Shown: positions 35,555 through 44,930 of the stretch, piece after piece | Layout of the letters: the number at the start of each line of letters is the position of its first letter | Numbering within the stretch: position 1 is the first letter of the stretch | Assembly (NCBI GenBank): GCA_016708125.1 | Contig: JADJGF010000001.1 | Coordinates: 890,001 to 954,000, forward strand | Source of the DNA: Ignavibacteriota bacterium | Lineage (GTDB): Bacteria; Bacteroidota; Ignavibacteria; Ignavibacteriales; Melioribacteraceae | Direction of reading: 5' to 3' | DNA: 64,000 nt | Program-made: the position numbers and the translations under genes | The notes under the pieces: model-generated | Databases searched by the model: none | The model's input: only the letters and a program-made list of their open reading frames with translations | Told to the model about the DNA's origin: nothing

Positions 35555-35590
35555 AACATTCCATGTTTTAAAAACACGGAATGTTTTTAA
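35555..35590 (+). terminator. Strong hairpin with T-tract before the end of ahcY
   Basis: AACATTCCATGTTTT and AAAACACGGAATGTT form 15-bp arms with one mismatch and a 1-nt loop, followed by TTTTTAAG on the plus strand. The gene-side partner is unclear: it lies 13 nt beyond the end of the minus-strand ahcY but has its T-run on the plus strand. Confidence 0.6.
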
Positions 35591-35602
35591 GAAGTATTTT
35601 TT

Positions 35603-36925
35603 TTAATATCTATAATAATCAGGTTTGAATGGTCCTTGAACCGTAACGCCAATATATTTAGCTTGTTCATCGGTTAATGTATCTAATTCAACTCCAACTT
35701 TTTCTAAATGAAGTCTGGCAACTTCTTCATCCAAATGTTTTGGAAGCATATAAACTTTATTTTCATATTTACCGGAATTATTCCAAAGTTCAATTTGTGC
35801 TAAAGTTTGATTTGTAAAAGAATTACTCATTACAAAAGATGGATGTCCGGTTGCACAACCTAAGTTTACGAGTCTTCCTTCTGCTAGAATTATTATTTCT
35901 TTTCCTTCTAAATTATAAATATCAACTTGAGGTTTTACCGTATCTTTTGTATGACCATAATTTTTATTTAACCACGCCATATCGATTTCATTATCAAAAT
36001 GACCAATATTACAAACTACGGCTTTATCTTTCATCAATTTAAAAGCTTCTGCAGTAACAATATTTGTGTTTCCAGTTGCGGTTACAACAATATCTGCCAA
36101 AGGAACTGAATTTAAAAATTTCTTTACTTCATATCCTTCCATTGCTGCTTGAAGTGCACAAATCGGATCAATTTCAGATACAATTACTCTAACTCCTGCG
36201 CTTCTTAAAGATTGTGCAGAACCTTTACCAACGTCTCCATATCCGGCAACAATTGCAACTTTTCCCGCCATCATTAAATCAGTTGCTCTGCGCAAAGCAT
36301 CAACTAAAGATTCTCTACATCCATATTTATTATCAAATTTAGATTTTGTAACAGAATCATTTACATTTATTGCGGGAATTGGTAAAGTACCATTTTCCAC
36401 TCTATCATAAAGCCTATGAACTCCAGTTGTAGTTTCTTCGGAAATTCCCTTAACACTGTTTACTAATTCGGGATATTTATCTAAAACCATATTTGTTAAA
36501 TCGCCGCCGTCATCCAAAATCATATTTAGTGGTTTTCTATCTTTACCAAAAAATAAAGTTTGTTCAATGCACCAATCAAATTCTTCGGCATTCATACCTT
36601 TCCAAGCGTAAACCGGAATTCCGGCAGCGGCAATTGCAGCAGCGGCATGATCTTGTGTAGAAAAAATATTGCATGATGACCAAGTAACTTCTGCACCGAG
36701 TTCAATCAGTGTTTCTATTAAAACTGCTGTTTGAATTGTCATATGCAAACATCCGGCAATTCTTGCACCTTTTAATGGTTTTGAGTTTTTATATCTTTCT
36801 CTCAAAGTCATTAAGCCCGGCATTTCAGCTTCAGCTAATCTGATTTCTTTTCTTCCCCATTCTGCAAGAGAAATATCTTTTACTTTATAAGGAATATATT
36901 CTACTTCATTCTTTACTTCGCTCAT
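35603..36925 (-). CDS. ahcY: Adenosylhomocysteinase
   Basis: This 440-residue enzyme hydrolyses S-adenosylhomocysteine to adenosine and homocysteine, clearing the product of methyl transfer. Visible are AGCLHMTIQTAVLIETL, WSSCNIFSTQDHAAAAIA, DDGGDLTNMV, EETTTGVHRLY, the NAD-binding AGYGDVGKGSAQSLR and GHFDNEIDM. The C-terminus FKPDYYRY is the family's conserved Lys-Tyr tail, which reaches into the neighbouring subunit's NAD site. It lies 2 nt downstream of metK, so the two form a methyl-cycle operon. Confidence 0.97.
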   Translation of the reverse strand: MSEVKNEVEYIPYKVKDISLAEWGRKEIRLAEAEMPGLMTLRERYKNSKPLKGARIAGCLHMTIQTAVLIETLIELGAEVTWSSCNIFSTQDHAAAAIAAAGIPVYAWKGMNAEEFDWCIEQTLFFGKDRKPLNMILDDGGDLTNMVLDKYPELVNSVKGISEETTTGVHRLYDRVENGTLPIPAINVNDSVTKSKFDNKYGCRESLVDALRRATDLMMAGKVAIVAGYGDVGKGSAQSLRSAGVRVIVSEIDPICALQAAMEGYEVKKFLNSVPLADIVVTATGNTNIVTAEAFKLMKDKAVVCNIGHFDNEIDMAWLNKNYGHTKDTVKPQVDIYNLEGKEIIILAEGRLVNLGCATGHPSFVMSNSFTNQTLAQIELWNNSGKYENKVYMLPKHLDEEVARLHLEKVGVELDTLTDEQAKYIGVTVQGPFKPDYYRY

Positions 36926-36927
36926 GT

Positions 36928-38070
36928 TTAACCTTTCTTATACTTTTTAAATTTTTCGACTAAATCTAATTCTTCCCAAGAAAAACCTTCTCTTCCAAAA
37001 TGACCATAAGCAGTTGTGTTTTGATAAATCGGTGTTCGTAAATTTAATCTGCTAATAATTCCCTTTGGTGTAAGATCAACCTCTTTTTTAATCATCTCAG
37101 AAATTTCATTATCGGAAATTACTCCGGTTCCTTTAGTATCAACAAATATTGATACTGGTTCAGCAACTCCAATTGCATATGCTAATTGAACTAAACATTC
37201 TTTTGCTAATTTTGCACCAACAACATTTTTCGCAATATGTCGAGCAGCATAAGTTGCGCTTCTATCAACTTTGGAAGGATCTTTTCCGGAAAAAGCTCCG
37301 CCGCCGTGAGGTGCCCAGCCGCCATAAGTATCAACAATAATTTTTCTTCCGGTTAAACCGCTATCACCGTGAGGTCCGCCAATTTCAAATCTTCCGGTTG
37401 GATTTACAAAATATTTTGTTTTTTTATCCAATAGTTTTGCGGGAATAATTTTCTGAATTACATTTTTAATTACATCGGTTTTTATTTTTTTCTGACTAAC
37501 ATTTCCATCATGTTGTGTAGAAATTACAACCGCATCAATTCTTAAAGGTTTATGATTTTCATCATATTCTACAGTAACTTGTGATTTTGCATCCGGTCTT
37601 AGGTAAGGCATTAATTTTTTATTTTTCTTTCTAATATCGGCAAGTTTTTTTACAAGTTTGTGAGCATAGACTATCGGCATCGGCATTAATTCCGGAGTTT
37701 GATCGCAAGCGTAACCAAACATAATACCTTGATCACCAGCTCCGCCGGTATCAACTCCCATTGCAATATCCGGAGATTGGGAATGAATTGCATTTAATAC
37801 CGAACAAGATTCTGAATCAAATTTATATTCTGCTTGAGTATAACCAATTTTTTTAACTGTGTTTCTAACTATTTCTTGAATATCAACATAAGCAGTTGTT
37901 GTAATTTCTCCGCCGACTAAAACCAAACCTGTTGTTACAAAAGTTTCGCATGCAACGCGTGCATTTGGATCTTGCGCAAGAATTGCATCTAAAACTCCGT
38001 CTGATATTGCATCAGAAACTTTATCCGGATGACCTTCTGAAACTGACTCGGATGTAAAAAAGTAGGACAT
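36928..38070 (-). CDS. metK: S-adenosylmethionine synthetase
   Basis: This 380-residue protein makes SAM from methionine and ATP. Seen are SEGHPDKVSDAISDGVLD, GEITTTAYVDIQEIVR, GAGDQGIMFGYA, the phosphate loop GGAFSGKDPSKVDRSATYAARH and the final GHFGREGFSWE. It is the first gene of the pair with ahcY. I looked for a SAM riboswitch in the 126 bases upstream and saw none. Confidence 0.97.
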   Translation of the reverse strand: MSYFFTSESVSEGHPDKVSDAISDGVLDAILAQDPNARVACETFVTTGLVLVGGEITTTAYVDIQEIVRNTVKKIGYTQAEYKFDSESCSVLNAIHSQSPDIAMGVDTGGAGDQGIMFGYACDQTPELMPMPIVYAHKLVKKLADIRKKNKKLMPYLRPDAKSQVTVEYDENHKPLRIDAVVISTQHDGNVSQKKIKTDVIKNVIQKIIPAKLLDKKTKYFVNPTGRFEIGGPHGDSGLTGRKIIVDTYGGWAPHGGGAFSGKDPSKVDRSATYAARHIAKNVVGAKLAKECLVQLAYAIGVAEPVSIFVDTKGTGVISDNEISEMIKKEVDLTPKGIISRLNLRTPIYQNTTAYGHFGREGFSWEELDLVEKFKKYKKG

Positions 38071-38196
38071 TTAAACCTCTTTTGTTATTTTTCTTAAGAA
38101 TTTCATTTTATACTAAATTTAGATTTTAAAAGTAGATAAAAAGAAGTCCATAATCAAAATTGAAGAGAATTTTTCATTTAATTTTTTGAGTTTCAA

Positions 38197-39135
38197 ATAA
38201 ATAGAATTACAGAAATATTACAAATTAAATATCCTATAATTCAAGCCGGAATGGTTTGGGTTTCGGGATGGAAATTAGCTTCCGCTGTTTCGAACAATGG
38301 TGGCTTAGGTTTGATCGGCGCCGGATCTATGAAACCGGAATTGTTAAGAGAACATATTCAAAAATGTAAATCAGCAACTTCAAAATCTTTTGGAGTAAAT
38401 TTACCTTTATTGCGCGGCGATGCCGAAGATTTGGTAAAAGTTATTTTAGAAGAAAATGTTAAAATTGTATTTTCTTCTGCCGGTCATCCGGGAAAGTTTA
38501 TTGATTCATTTAAGAAAAATAATATTGTTGTCGTTCATGTAGTTCCAAATTTAAAATTTGCATTAAAAGCAGAAAGTGTCGGATGCGATGCAATTGTTGG
38601 CGAAGGTGTAGAAGCCGGTGGTCATAATGGAATTGATGAGCTTACAACTTTTTCACTAATTCCTCAACTTGTTGAAGAAGTTAAAATACCCGTAATTGCA
38701 GCCGGAGGAATTTCAAACGGAAATGGAATTCTAGCCGCATTGGCATTGGGTGCGGTAGGTGTTCAAATTGGAACTCGATTTGCAATAACTCAAGAATCTT
38801 CAGCTCATGAAAATTATAAATCTTCAGTGATAAATTCTAAAGATTGCGATACACATTTAATTCTAAAAAAAATTGGAATGGCTCGCGTTATTAAAAATAA
38901 ATTCAGTGAAGAAATTTCAAAACTTGAAAATAATTGTGCTGATTCGGAAACTCAAAAAGAATTACTTAGTAAAAAGCGGGAAATGAAAGGAATATTCGAA
39001 GGAAATTTGGATGATGGAATGCTTGAAGCAAGCCAAAGTTCCGGATTGATAAATGATATTCCAACCGTTGAACAATTGATGAAAAGATTAATTAACGAAT
39101 ACAATTTAGCTTTACAAAATTTAAAAACATTATAG
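38197..39135 (+). CDS. Nitronate monooxygenase / FabK-like FMN enzyme with non-canonical start
   Basis: This FMN TIM-barrel enzyme oxidises nitronates, or in FabK reduces enoyl-ACP. The motifs are YPIIQAGMVWVSGWKLASAVS, FGVNLPLLRG, CDAIVGEGVEAGGHNG, VIAAGGISNGNGILAALALGAVGVQIGTRF. The first ATG in frame is at 38251, but family homology begins earlier. Codons 38200-38250 read NRITEILQIKYPIIQAG, exactly the normal N-terminus, and the place of the initiator Met is an ATA at 38197. An in-frame stop lies at 38179, with no ATG, GTG or TTG between. Either ATA (or another rare codon) starts it, a base has mutated, or the enzyme is truncated. From 38197 the length is 312 residues. Confidence 0.85.
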   Translation: MNRITEILQIKYPIIQAGMVWVSGWKLASAVSNNGGLGLIGAGSMKPELLREHIQKCKSATSKSFGVNLPLLRGDAEDLVKVILEENVKIVFSSAGHPGKFIDSFKKNNIVVVHVVPNLKFALKAESVGCDAIVGEGVEAGGHNGIDELTTFSLIPQLVEEVKIPVIAAGGISNGNGILAALALGAVGVQIGTRFAITQESSAHENYKSSVINSKDCDTHLILKKIGMARVIKNKFSEEISKLENNCADSETQKELLSKKREMKGIFEGNLDDGMLEASQSSGLINDIPTVEQLMKRLINEYNLALQNLKTL

Positions 39136-39147
39136 AAAGGAAAACCA

Positions 39148-39621
39148 ATGCAGCATTATCAAATAATTGTTGCTTTACATATAATTTTTGCCGGAATGTG
39201 GCTGATATTTTTTGCAGCTGATTTAATTATCAAAAATAAAATTGAAAAATGCAATACGCCGGAAACGAAACAAGAATTAATTTCTCTTTATTTGCAATTA
39301 TCAAATTTGTTTGGAATTGTTGGATCTTTGGGAATTGCAATTACCGGAATTGTTGTTGTTTTACAAAATCCCGGTTACGGATTTTTTGATATGAGTCATG
39401 CGCATTGGCTTGCAACAAAGCAAATAATTTTTGTGATAATCTTAATTTTAACATTCGTAAAAATAATTCCGGATTCCAAAAAATTAAGAATTTCTTTGGG
39501 AAGTGAAAATTCAGAAGAAATAAATAAAAATCTGAAAAAGGTTTTTAACTCAAATAATATTGTGAATATTCTTGTTTTACTAAATTTTCTATTTGCTATT
39601 ACTCACAGATTGTATTCATAA
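39148..39621 (+). CDS. Small polytopic membrane protein, four predicted spans
   Basis: The protein has 157 residues with strong AAAGGAAA before ATG, 12 nt after the FMN enzyme. Spans are at about 6-26, 50-71, 93-112 and 135-153. YQIIVALHIIFAGMWLIFFAADL and SHAHWLATKQIIFVIILIL resemble DUF2269/CopD-like small membrane proteins with scattered His. No function can be given. It is probably co-transcribed with the upstream enzyme. Confidence 0.7.
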   Translation: MQHYQIIVALHIIFAGMWLIFFAADLIIKNKIEKCNTPETKQELISLYLQLSNLFGIVGSLGIAITGIVVVLQNPGYGFFDMSHAHWLATKQIIFVIILILTFVKIIPDSKKLRISLGSENSEEINKNLKKVFNSNNIVNILVLLNFLFAITHRLYS

Positions 39622-39685
39622 ATATGTTTATAATAGCAACATTTAATGGTATTTTAACGCAAAGATTTATCAAAATTATTTTTAG

Positions 39686-40825
39686 ATGAAAAAAATTCTA
39701 ATTCTTGGTTCAACGGGATCGATAGGCATAAGCACTTTAGATGTTATCAGAAATTTTAGAGATAAGTTTGAAGTTTTCGGTTTAACGGTAAATACAAATA
39801 TTGAACTTCTCAAAAAACAAATTGCTGAGTTTAATCCGAAATTTGTTGTTGTAAAAAATGGAAAATATCAAGAATTACAAAATGATATAAAAAATTGCAA
39901 AGTTTTAAGCGGTGAAGAAGGATTAATTGAAATTACAAAAAACGGCGATTATGATATTTTAGTTTCATCGTTAGTTGGTTTTGCTGGATTAGCTCCAACT
40001 CTTGAAGGTATAAAAAGAGGAAAAAGAATTGCTCTTGCAAATAAAGAAACGTTAGTCGCAGCTGGCGAAATTGTAACTTCCTCAGCAGAAAAATATAATG
40101 CTGAAATAATTCCTGTTGATTCCGAACACAGCGCAATTTTCCAGTGTTTAGTTGGCGAAGAAAAAAATAATATTGAGAAATTATTAGTAACTGCTTCGGG
40201 CGGACCTTTTCTTAAAAAATCTTTTTCGGATTTGGAAAAAGTTACTGTTGAAGAAGCTTTAAATCACCCAAACTGGAATATGGGAAATAAAGTTACAATT
40301 GATTCTTCAACAATGATGAATAAAGGTTTGGAAGTAATTGAAGCTCATTGGTTATTTGGATTGCCGAAAAGTAAAATTGATGTTGTTGTTCATCCACAAT
40401 CAATTGTTCATTCAATGGTTGAATTTATTGATGGAAGCATTAAAGCCCAATTAAGTTTGCCGGATATGAAACTGCCGATTCAATATGCAATAACTTATCC
40501 GGAAAGATTTGAAAGTAAATTTGTAAATACACATTTTCCAACTTTGAAAGAATTAACTTTTTTTGAGCCGGATTTAAATAAATTTAAATGTTTAAAATTA
40601 GCATTTGATTCGATGGAACAAGGCGGAACTGCTCCTTGCATACTTAATGCGGCAAATGAAATTGCAGTTGAAAAGTTTTTAAATAAAAATATTAGATTTA
40701 CACAAATTCCGGAATTAATCGATTATGCCTTGAATAATGTTGAAGTAAGTCATAATATTAGTTTCGAAACAATTTTGGATTGTGATCGTCAAACAAGGGA
40801 AATTTCGATCAGATTTAATGATTGA
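39686..40825 (+). CDS. dxr: 1-deoxy-D-xylulose 5-phosphate reductoisomerase
   Basis: This 379-residue second enzyme of the MEP isoprenoid pathway forms MEP with NADPH. Seen are the nucleotide fold LGSTGSIGISTLDVI, ALANKETLVAAGE, the metal site PVDSEHSAIFQCL, TASGGPF, NWNMGNKVTIDSSTMMNKGLEVIEAHWLF and the flexible loop VHPQSIVHSMVEF. It lies upstream of rseP with a broken small gene between, a common bacterial dxr-rseP neighbourhood. The prenyl diphosphates it feeds would also supply PcrB. Confidence 0.96.
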   Translation: MKKILILGSTGSIGISTLDVIRNFRDKFEVFGLTVNTNIELLKKQIAEFNPKFVVVKNGKYQELQNDIKNCKVLSGEEGLIEITKNGDYDILVSSLVGFAGLAPTLEGIKRGKRIALANKETLVAAGEIVTSSAEKYNAEIIPVDSEHSAIFQCLVGEEKNNIEKLLVTASGGPFLKKSFSDLEKVTVEEALNHPNWNMGNKVTIDSSTMMNKGLEVIEAHWLFGLPKSKIDVVVHPQSIVHSMVEFIDGSIKAQLSLPDMKLPIQYAITYPERFESKFVNTHFPTLKELTFFEPDLNKFKCLKLAFDSMEQGGTAPCILNAANEIAVEKFLNKNIRFTQIPELIDYALNNVEVSHNISFETILDCDRQTREISIRFND

Positions 40826-40856
40826 AGAATTTTGATTAACGATTTAAGATGTAGTT

Positions 40857-41219
40857 ATGAATAAAAAAGAACTTGAAGAAAGATTGATAAATTTTTGAGT
40901 TCTAATAATTGAGTTAGCAAATGAATTTACAAATTCTCGAGAAGGAAATCATTTAGCTGGACAAATTATTCGCTCCGGGACTTCGTGTTCTCTAAATTAT
41001 GGAGAAGCTCAAAGAGCAGAATCTCGAAAGGATTTTATTCATAAAATAAAAATTATCTTAAAAGAATTGCGTGAAACTTTAATTAGTTTGAAAATTATAT
41101 ATCGATTAAAGATTTATAAATCAGAAGAAAAAATTACAAAAGCATTAAAAGAAAATGATGAATTGATTTCTATTTTTGTAAAAAGTGCTGAGACGGCTCA
41201 AAATAATCTTAAAAAGTAA
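40857..41219 (+). pseudogene. Four-helix-bundle (23S IVS-type) protein gene with an in-frame TGA
   Basis: Read through, 121 codons give a protein of the TIGR02436-like four-helix-bundle family: MNKKELEERLINF-stop-VLIIELANEFTNSREG, then HLAGQIIRSGTSCSLNYGEAQRAES and a final coiled helix KSAETAQNNLKK. Codon 14 (40896-40898) is TGA where relatives have a small residue such as Ser or Ala; TCA to TGA is one base change. The rest of the frame is intact to the TAA at 41217, which implies a recent loss, a sequencing error or readthrough. Such genes occur inside 23S rRNA introns or alone. The function is unknown. Confidence 0.8.
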
Positions 41220-41300
41220 TTCTGATTTATTCCATAATTCTAAAATCATAAATCGTTATTCTTACTATCTTAAATGATTTTTTTATACAAGGGAGATATT

Positions 41301-42659
41301 TTGGTTAACTCAATAATTTATTTCATAATAACAATTGCTATTTTGGTTTTTGTTCATGAATTAGGACATTTTTTAGCAGCACGAATTTGTAAAATGCGAA
41401 CCGATGCTTTTGCAATCGGATTTGGACAAAGATTATTCGGCTGGAATAAAATAAATGGTTTTACATTTGGCAATCTTGCAAAAGATTTGGATTTACAAGG
41501 TCATACGGATTATAAACTTTGTCTATTACCTTTGGGCGGATATGTAAAAATTGCCGGAATGGTTGATGAAAGTTTTGATACAAAATTTGCAAATGAAGAA
41601 CCTCAGCCTTATGAATTCAGAGCTAAACCTACATATCAAAAATTATTTGTAATTACCGCTGGAGTTTTGATGAATTTACTTCTCGCGATTGCAATTTTTT
41701 GGGGAGTAAATTATTTTCAAGGAAAACAAATAATGAAAACAACTTCACTTGGTGAAGTGGCTGATACAACTCTTGCTTATGAAGCCGGCTTTAGATCTTT
41801 TGATAAAATAATTTCTGTGAACGGTACAAAAGTAAATGATTGGGAAAATTTATTAAATTCATTGTTGATTGAAAATCTTGGGAAAAATGTAAATGTTGTT
41901 GTAGTAAGAAACGGAAGTGAATTTAATTTCACTGCACCAAGAGATATTTTATCTAAAGCATCACAAGAAGCAGATTTTTTCCCAATTGGAGATACAAAAC
42001 CTTTAATCAGTAATGTTATGAAAGATTCTCCCGCAGAAAAAGCCGGATTAAAAAGTGGTGATATATTTTTAGATATAAACAATGCTAAAATAAATTCAAC
42101 TCAGCAAGTAATTTCTATAATTTCTACACACAAAGAAGTTGAATTACCGGTGAAAGTTTTAAGAGAAAAAGATACAATTTTAGCAAACGTTACTCCCGGT
42201 TCAAACGGATTGATTGGTATAAACATTGGCGATGCTTACTTAGGTGATGTTGAAACCAAAGATTTTACTTTGGGTGAATCTTTAGTTAAAAGTGTTTCTA
42301 ATATTGGCGGATATACTGCACTAACTTTTAAAATGTTAGGAAACGTAATACGCGGAGATATTGCTTTTGAAAATTCATTCGGCGGTCCGGTTAAAATTGC
42401 AAAGTTTGCTTCACAGTCTGCGGATGCCGGCATTGTTGCGTTTTTAATGTTCTTGGCATTGTTAAGTTTGAGTTTGGCGATAATTAATATTATGCCATTT
42501 CCCGTTTTGGATGGAGGTCATTTTGTAATTATTTTAATCGAAGGAATTATTAGAAGAGAACTTCCAATAAAAATAAAATTGGCAATTCAAAATTTTGGAT
42601 TTGTAATTTTGCTAATGTTTATGGCTTATGTTATTTATACAGATATTGCAAGTTTATAA
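41301..42659 (+). CDS. rseP: RseP-type site-2 membrane metalloprotease
   Basis: I prefer the TTG at 41301, which has AAGGGAGAT just before it and puts the first membrane span at the N-terminus, over the ATG at 41274. It then has 452 residues. The zinc site is FVHELGHF in the first span, two PDZ domains follow (about 160-320; ISNVMKDSPAEKAGLKSGD), and the third zinc ligand is in the NIMPFPVLDGGHF loop. It cuts anti-sigma factors and signal peptides within the membrane. An ECF sigma/anti-sigma pair at 46610-47785 could be one target system, though that is only inference. Confidence 0.93.
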   Translation: MVNSIIYFIITIAILVFVHELGHFLAARICKMRTDAFAIGFGQRLFGWNKINGFTFGNLAKDLDLQGHTDYKLCLLPLGGYVKIAGMVDESFDTKFANEEPQPYEFRAKPTYQKLFVITAGVLMNLLLAIAIFWGVNYFQGKQIMKTTSLGEVADTTLAYEAGFRSFDKIISVNGTKVNDWENLLNSLLIENLGKNVNVVVVRNGSEFNFTAPRDILSKASQEADFFPIGDTKPLISNVMKDSPAEKAGLKSGDIFLDINNAKINSTQQVISIISTHKEVELPVKVLREKDTILANVTPGSNGLIGINIGDAYLGDVETKDFTLGESLVKSVSNIGGYTALTFKMLGNVIRGDIAFENSFGGPVKIAKFASQSADAGIVAFLMFLALLSLSLAIINIMPFPVLDGGHFVIILIEGIIRRELPIKIKLAIQNFGFVILLMFMAYVIYTDIASL

Positions 42660-42714
42660 AAATTAAAATTTTGTTCTTTGTTTTTATCCCTAGATTTTTA
42701 TTCTAGAATTTCAC

Positions 42715-42746
42715 GAGGTTGAATTAATTTTCAGCCTCTTTATTTT
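42715..42746 (+). terminator. Rho-independent terminator after rseP
   Basis: GAGGTTGA (42715-42722) and TCAGCCTC (42731-42738) form an 8-bp stem with one G-U pair, followed by TTTATTTTTT. It starts 56 nt after the rseP stop. Confidence 0.75.
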
Positions 42747-42885
42747 TTACTCTTAATCTTACTCTTTATCCTAATCTTATTCAAAATCTTTTTCAAACTT
42801 CATTTTTAATTAACCAAAAATTTCTCAAAAAAAACTTTATCAGTTTTTCTGATTTACATTTTCAATTTAATTTACAAAGGAACTA

Positions 42886-44697
42886 ATGAAACAAATTTTA
42901 CTAATATTTTTCGTATTCATTTTCGTAAAAAATAATTTTTCACAAAATACAATTGATTACAAAATTGATTCTGTTGTTGTTTCATCAAACAGAATTCCGC
43001 TTTCATTTTCAGAAATTGGAAGAAGTATTGAAACAATTTCAAGCGAAGAAATTAAAAATCTTCCCGTTACAAATATTCAAGAATTATGTGATCAAGTAAG
43101 TGGAATTGATATAAAACAGCGCGGACCGGAAAATGTCCAAGCAGATGTTTCAATTCGCGGCGGAAGTTTTGAGCAAACTTTAATTTTAATTGACGGAATA
43201 AAATTAATTGATCCGCAAACCGGACATCATAATTTAAACTTGCCGATAAATTTTTCACAAATCGAAAGGGTTGAAATTCTTAAGGGACAAGGTTCGCAAA
43301 TATACGGTGCAAATGCTTTCGGCGGAGTTATAAATTTTATTACAAAAAAAAATGGAGAAAATAATTTTGGAATTGAACTTAGAGGAGGTGAAAATAATTA
43401 TTATAATTTAGGAATAAACACTTCGCAAAATCTGGGAAATACTTTTCACAATTTAACATTTACAAAATCTAAATCAGATGGTTACAGAACCAATACGGAA
43501 TTTGAGAATTACAATTTTTCAATAAATAATTCATTCAGATTTTTCAACGCAATTCTAAATACAATTTATGGATATTCAGATAAAAAATTTGGTGCAAACA
43601 GTTTTTATACAATTCGTTTTCCAAATCAAGCAGAAAAAGTTAAAACAAATTTTGCTTCAATTTCTGCAGATGTTGATTTGTCAAAAATCAAAATTAAACC
43701 AAATTTATTCTGGAGAAATAATGTAGATGAATTCGTACTAAATAAATTTGATGAATTATTTTATAAAAATATTCACACGACAAATTCTTTTGGCGGAGAA
43801 ATTCAAACTTCTCTAAATCTATTTGGAGAAATTACAAGTTTCGGAATTGAATTTTCGAAAGATAAAATTGAAAGCAACAATCTTGGAAATCATGAAAGAG
43901 AAAAAAAAGGAATTTTTATCGAGCAAATTTTTAAACCAATCGATAAAATTCATATCAGCATTGCGGGATATGCTTATAAATATTCATCTCTGAATTTTAA
44001 ATTCTGGCCCGGAATTGATTTATCTTTTTCACCGAATAATAATTTTAAAATCTTTGCAAATTTTGGAAAAGCTTTCCGCATACCGACTTACACAGAATTA
44101 TTTTACAAAGATCCGGTAACAATTGGGAATATAAATTTGAATCCCGAAGAATCAATTAATTATGAAATTGGTTTGAATTATTTATCAAATTTTTGGGAAA
44201 GCAATTTTTCTGTTTTTAGAAAAGAGGGGAAAAATTTAATTGATTACATTTTGAATGAAGAAATTAATATTTGGGAAGCAGAAAATTTAACAGAAATTAA
44301 AACTTCTGGTTTTGAAATTGGATTTTCGATTAATCTCAGAAATTCGACAAATAATATTTTAGAAAAAATTAAAATTGATTACACTTTTTTAAATTCAGAT
44401 AAAATTGATTTGGGAAATCAATCGCGTTACAATTTAGAACATTTAAGAAATGATTTAACTGTACAGATTTTTAATAATCTTCCGATGGATATTAAGCAAA
44501 GCTGGTCGTTAACTTATGAAGATAGAATTAATTTTGCAGATCATTTTACGATTGATACAAAATTAATTAAGAAATTTTCTAGTGTAGAAGTTTTTATAAA
44601 AGCTTCAAATTTATTAAACAAAACTTTTGAAGAAATTCCGGGAGTTGTTCTTCCGGGAAGATGGATTATTGGCGGAGTTTCTTTCAATTTACATTAA
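42886..44697 (+). CDS. TonB-dependent outer-membrane receptor
   Basis: The protein has 603 residues. A signal peptide (MKQILLIFFVFIFVKNNFSQ) is followed directly by a TonB-box-like DSVVVSSNRI. The plug domain is about 35-150 (QELCDQVSGIDIKQRGPENVQADVSIRGGSFEQTLILIDGI, in part; ERVEILKGQGSQIYGANAFGGVINFITKK). The 22-strand barrel contains NFGKAFRIPTYTELFYKDP and NPEESINYEIGLNY. It is nearest the compact BtuB/vitamin or siderophore type rather than SusC. No cobalamin riboswitch is visible upstream. The nearby TonB C-terminal proteins and the FecCD permease at 21332 could serve the same uptake route. Confidence 0.92.
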   Translation: MKQILLIFFVFIFVKNNFSQNTIDYKIDSVVVSSNRIPLSFSEIGRSIETISSEEIKNLPVTNIQELCDQVSGIDIKQRGPENVQADVSIRGGSFEQTLILIDGIKLIDPQTGHHNLNLPINFSQIERVEILKGQGSQIYGANAFGGVINFITKKNGENNFGIELRGGENNYYNLGINTSQNLGNTFHNLTFTKSKSDGYRTNTEFENYNFSINNSFRFFNAILNTIYGYSDKKFGANSFYTIRFPNQAEKVKTNFASISADVDLSKIKIKPNLFWRNNVDEFVLNKFDELFYKNIHTTNSFGGEIQTSLNLFGEITSFGIEFSKDKIESNNLGNHEREKKGIFIEQIFKPIDKIHISIAGYAYKYSSLNFKFWPGIDLSFSPNNNFKIFANFGKAFRIPTYTELFYKDPVTIGNINLNPEESINYEIGLNYLSNFWESNFSVFRKEGKNLIDYILNEEINIWEAENLTEIKTSGFEIGFSINLRNSTNNILEKIKIDYTFLNSDKIDLGNQSRYNLEHLRNDLTVQIFNNLPMDIKQSWSLTYEDRINFADHFTIDTKLIKKFSSVEVFIKASNLLNKTFEEIPGVVLPGRWIIGGVSFNLH

Positions 44698-44730
44698 GTA
44701 AAAATAAGATTTTGTTTTACTAGAATTACA

Positions 44731-44775
44731 AGATCACATCTCCAAAACACTTTTATTGACTTTGAGATGGGATCT
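44731..44775 (+). repeat. AGAT-N3-ATCT hairpin element, 45-bp form, copy 1
   Basis: AGAT-CAC-ATCT, 23 nt, AGAT-GGG-ATCT, then TTTATTTT. It starts 33 nt after the TonB-receptor stop and could end that transcript. Its spacer begins CCAA like the other two 45-bp copies. Confidence 0.75.
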
Positions 44776-44799
44776 TTTATTTTGTCGCAGTAATGCCAA

Positions 44800-44844
44800 C
44801 GATGTGATCTCCAACTTCTAAATTTAGATTTAGAAACCCCATCT
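44800..44844. repeat. AGAT-N3-ATCT hairpin element, 45-bp form, copy 2 (degenerate)
   Basis: CGAT-GTG-ATCT, 23 nt, AAAC-CCC-ATCT. The interior matches the copy at 45313-45357 in many positions (TCTCCAA near the left, TTTAGA near the right). Both outer arm ends have decayed. Confidence 0.6.
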
Positions 44845-44930
44845 TGTAAACATTTAAATGTTCAAATAAATTCTATGAAATAATTCCCTAGCTTCGTAAG
44901 GAAGAATATGTGATATTTGAAATCAAAAAG

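Noticed and set aside
38071..38196. SAM riboswitch upstream of metK-ahcY
   Set aside because: Only plain A/T-rich sequence; none of the conserved cores or long stems are present.
42750..42885. Cobalamin riboswitch before the TonB-dependent receptor
   Set aside because: No B12-box (GCCACTG-like) sequence or compact stem set is visible.
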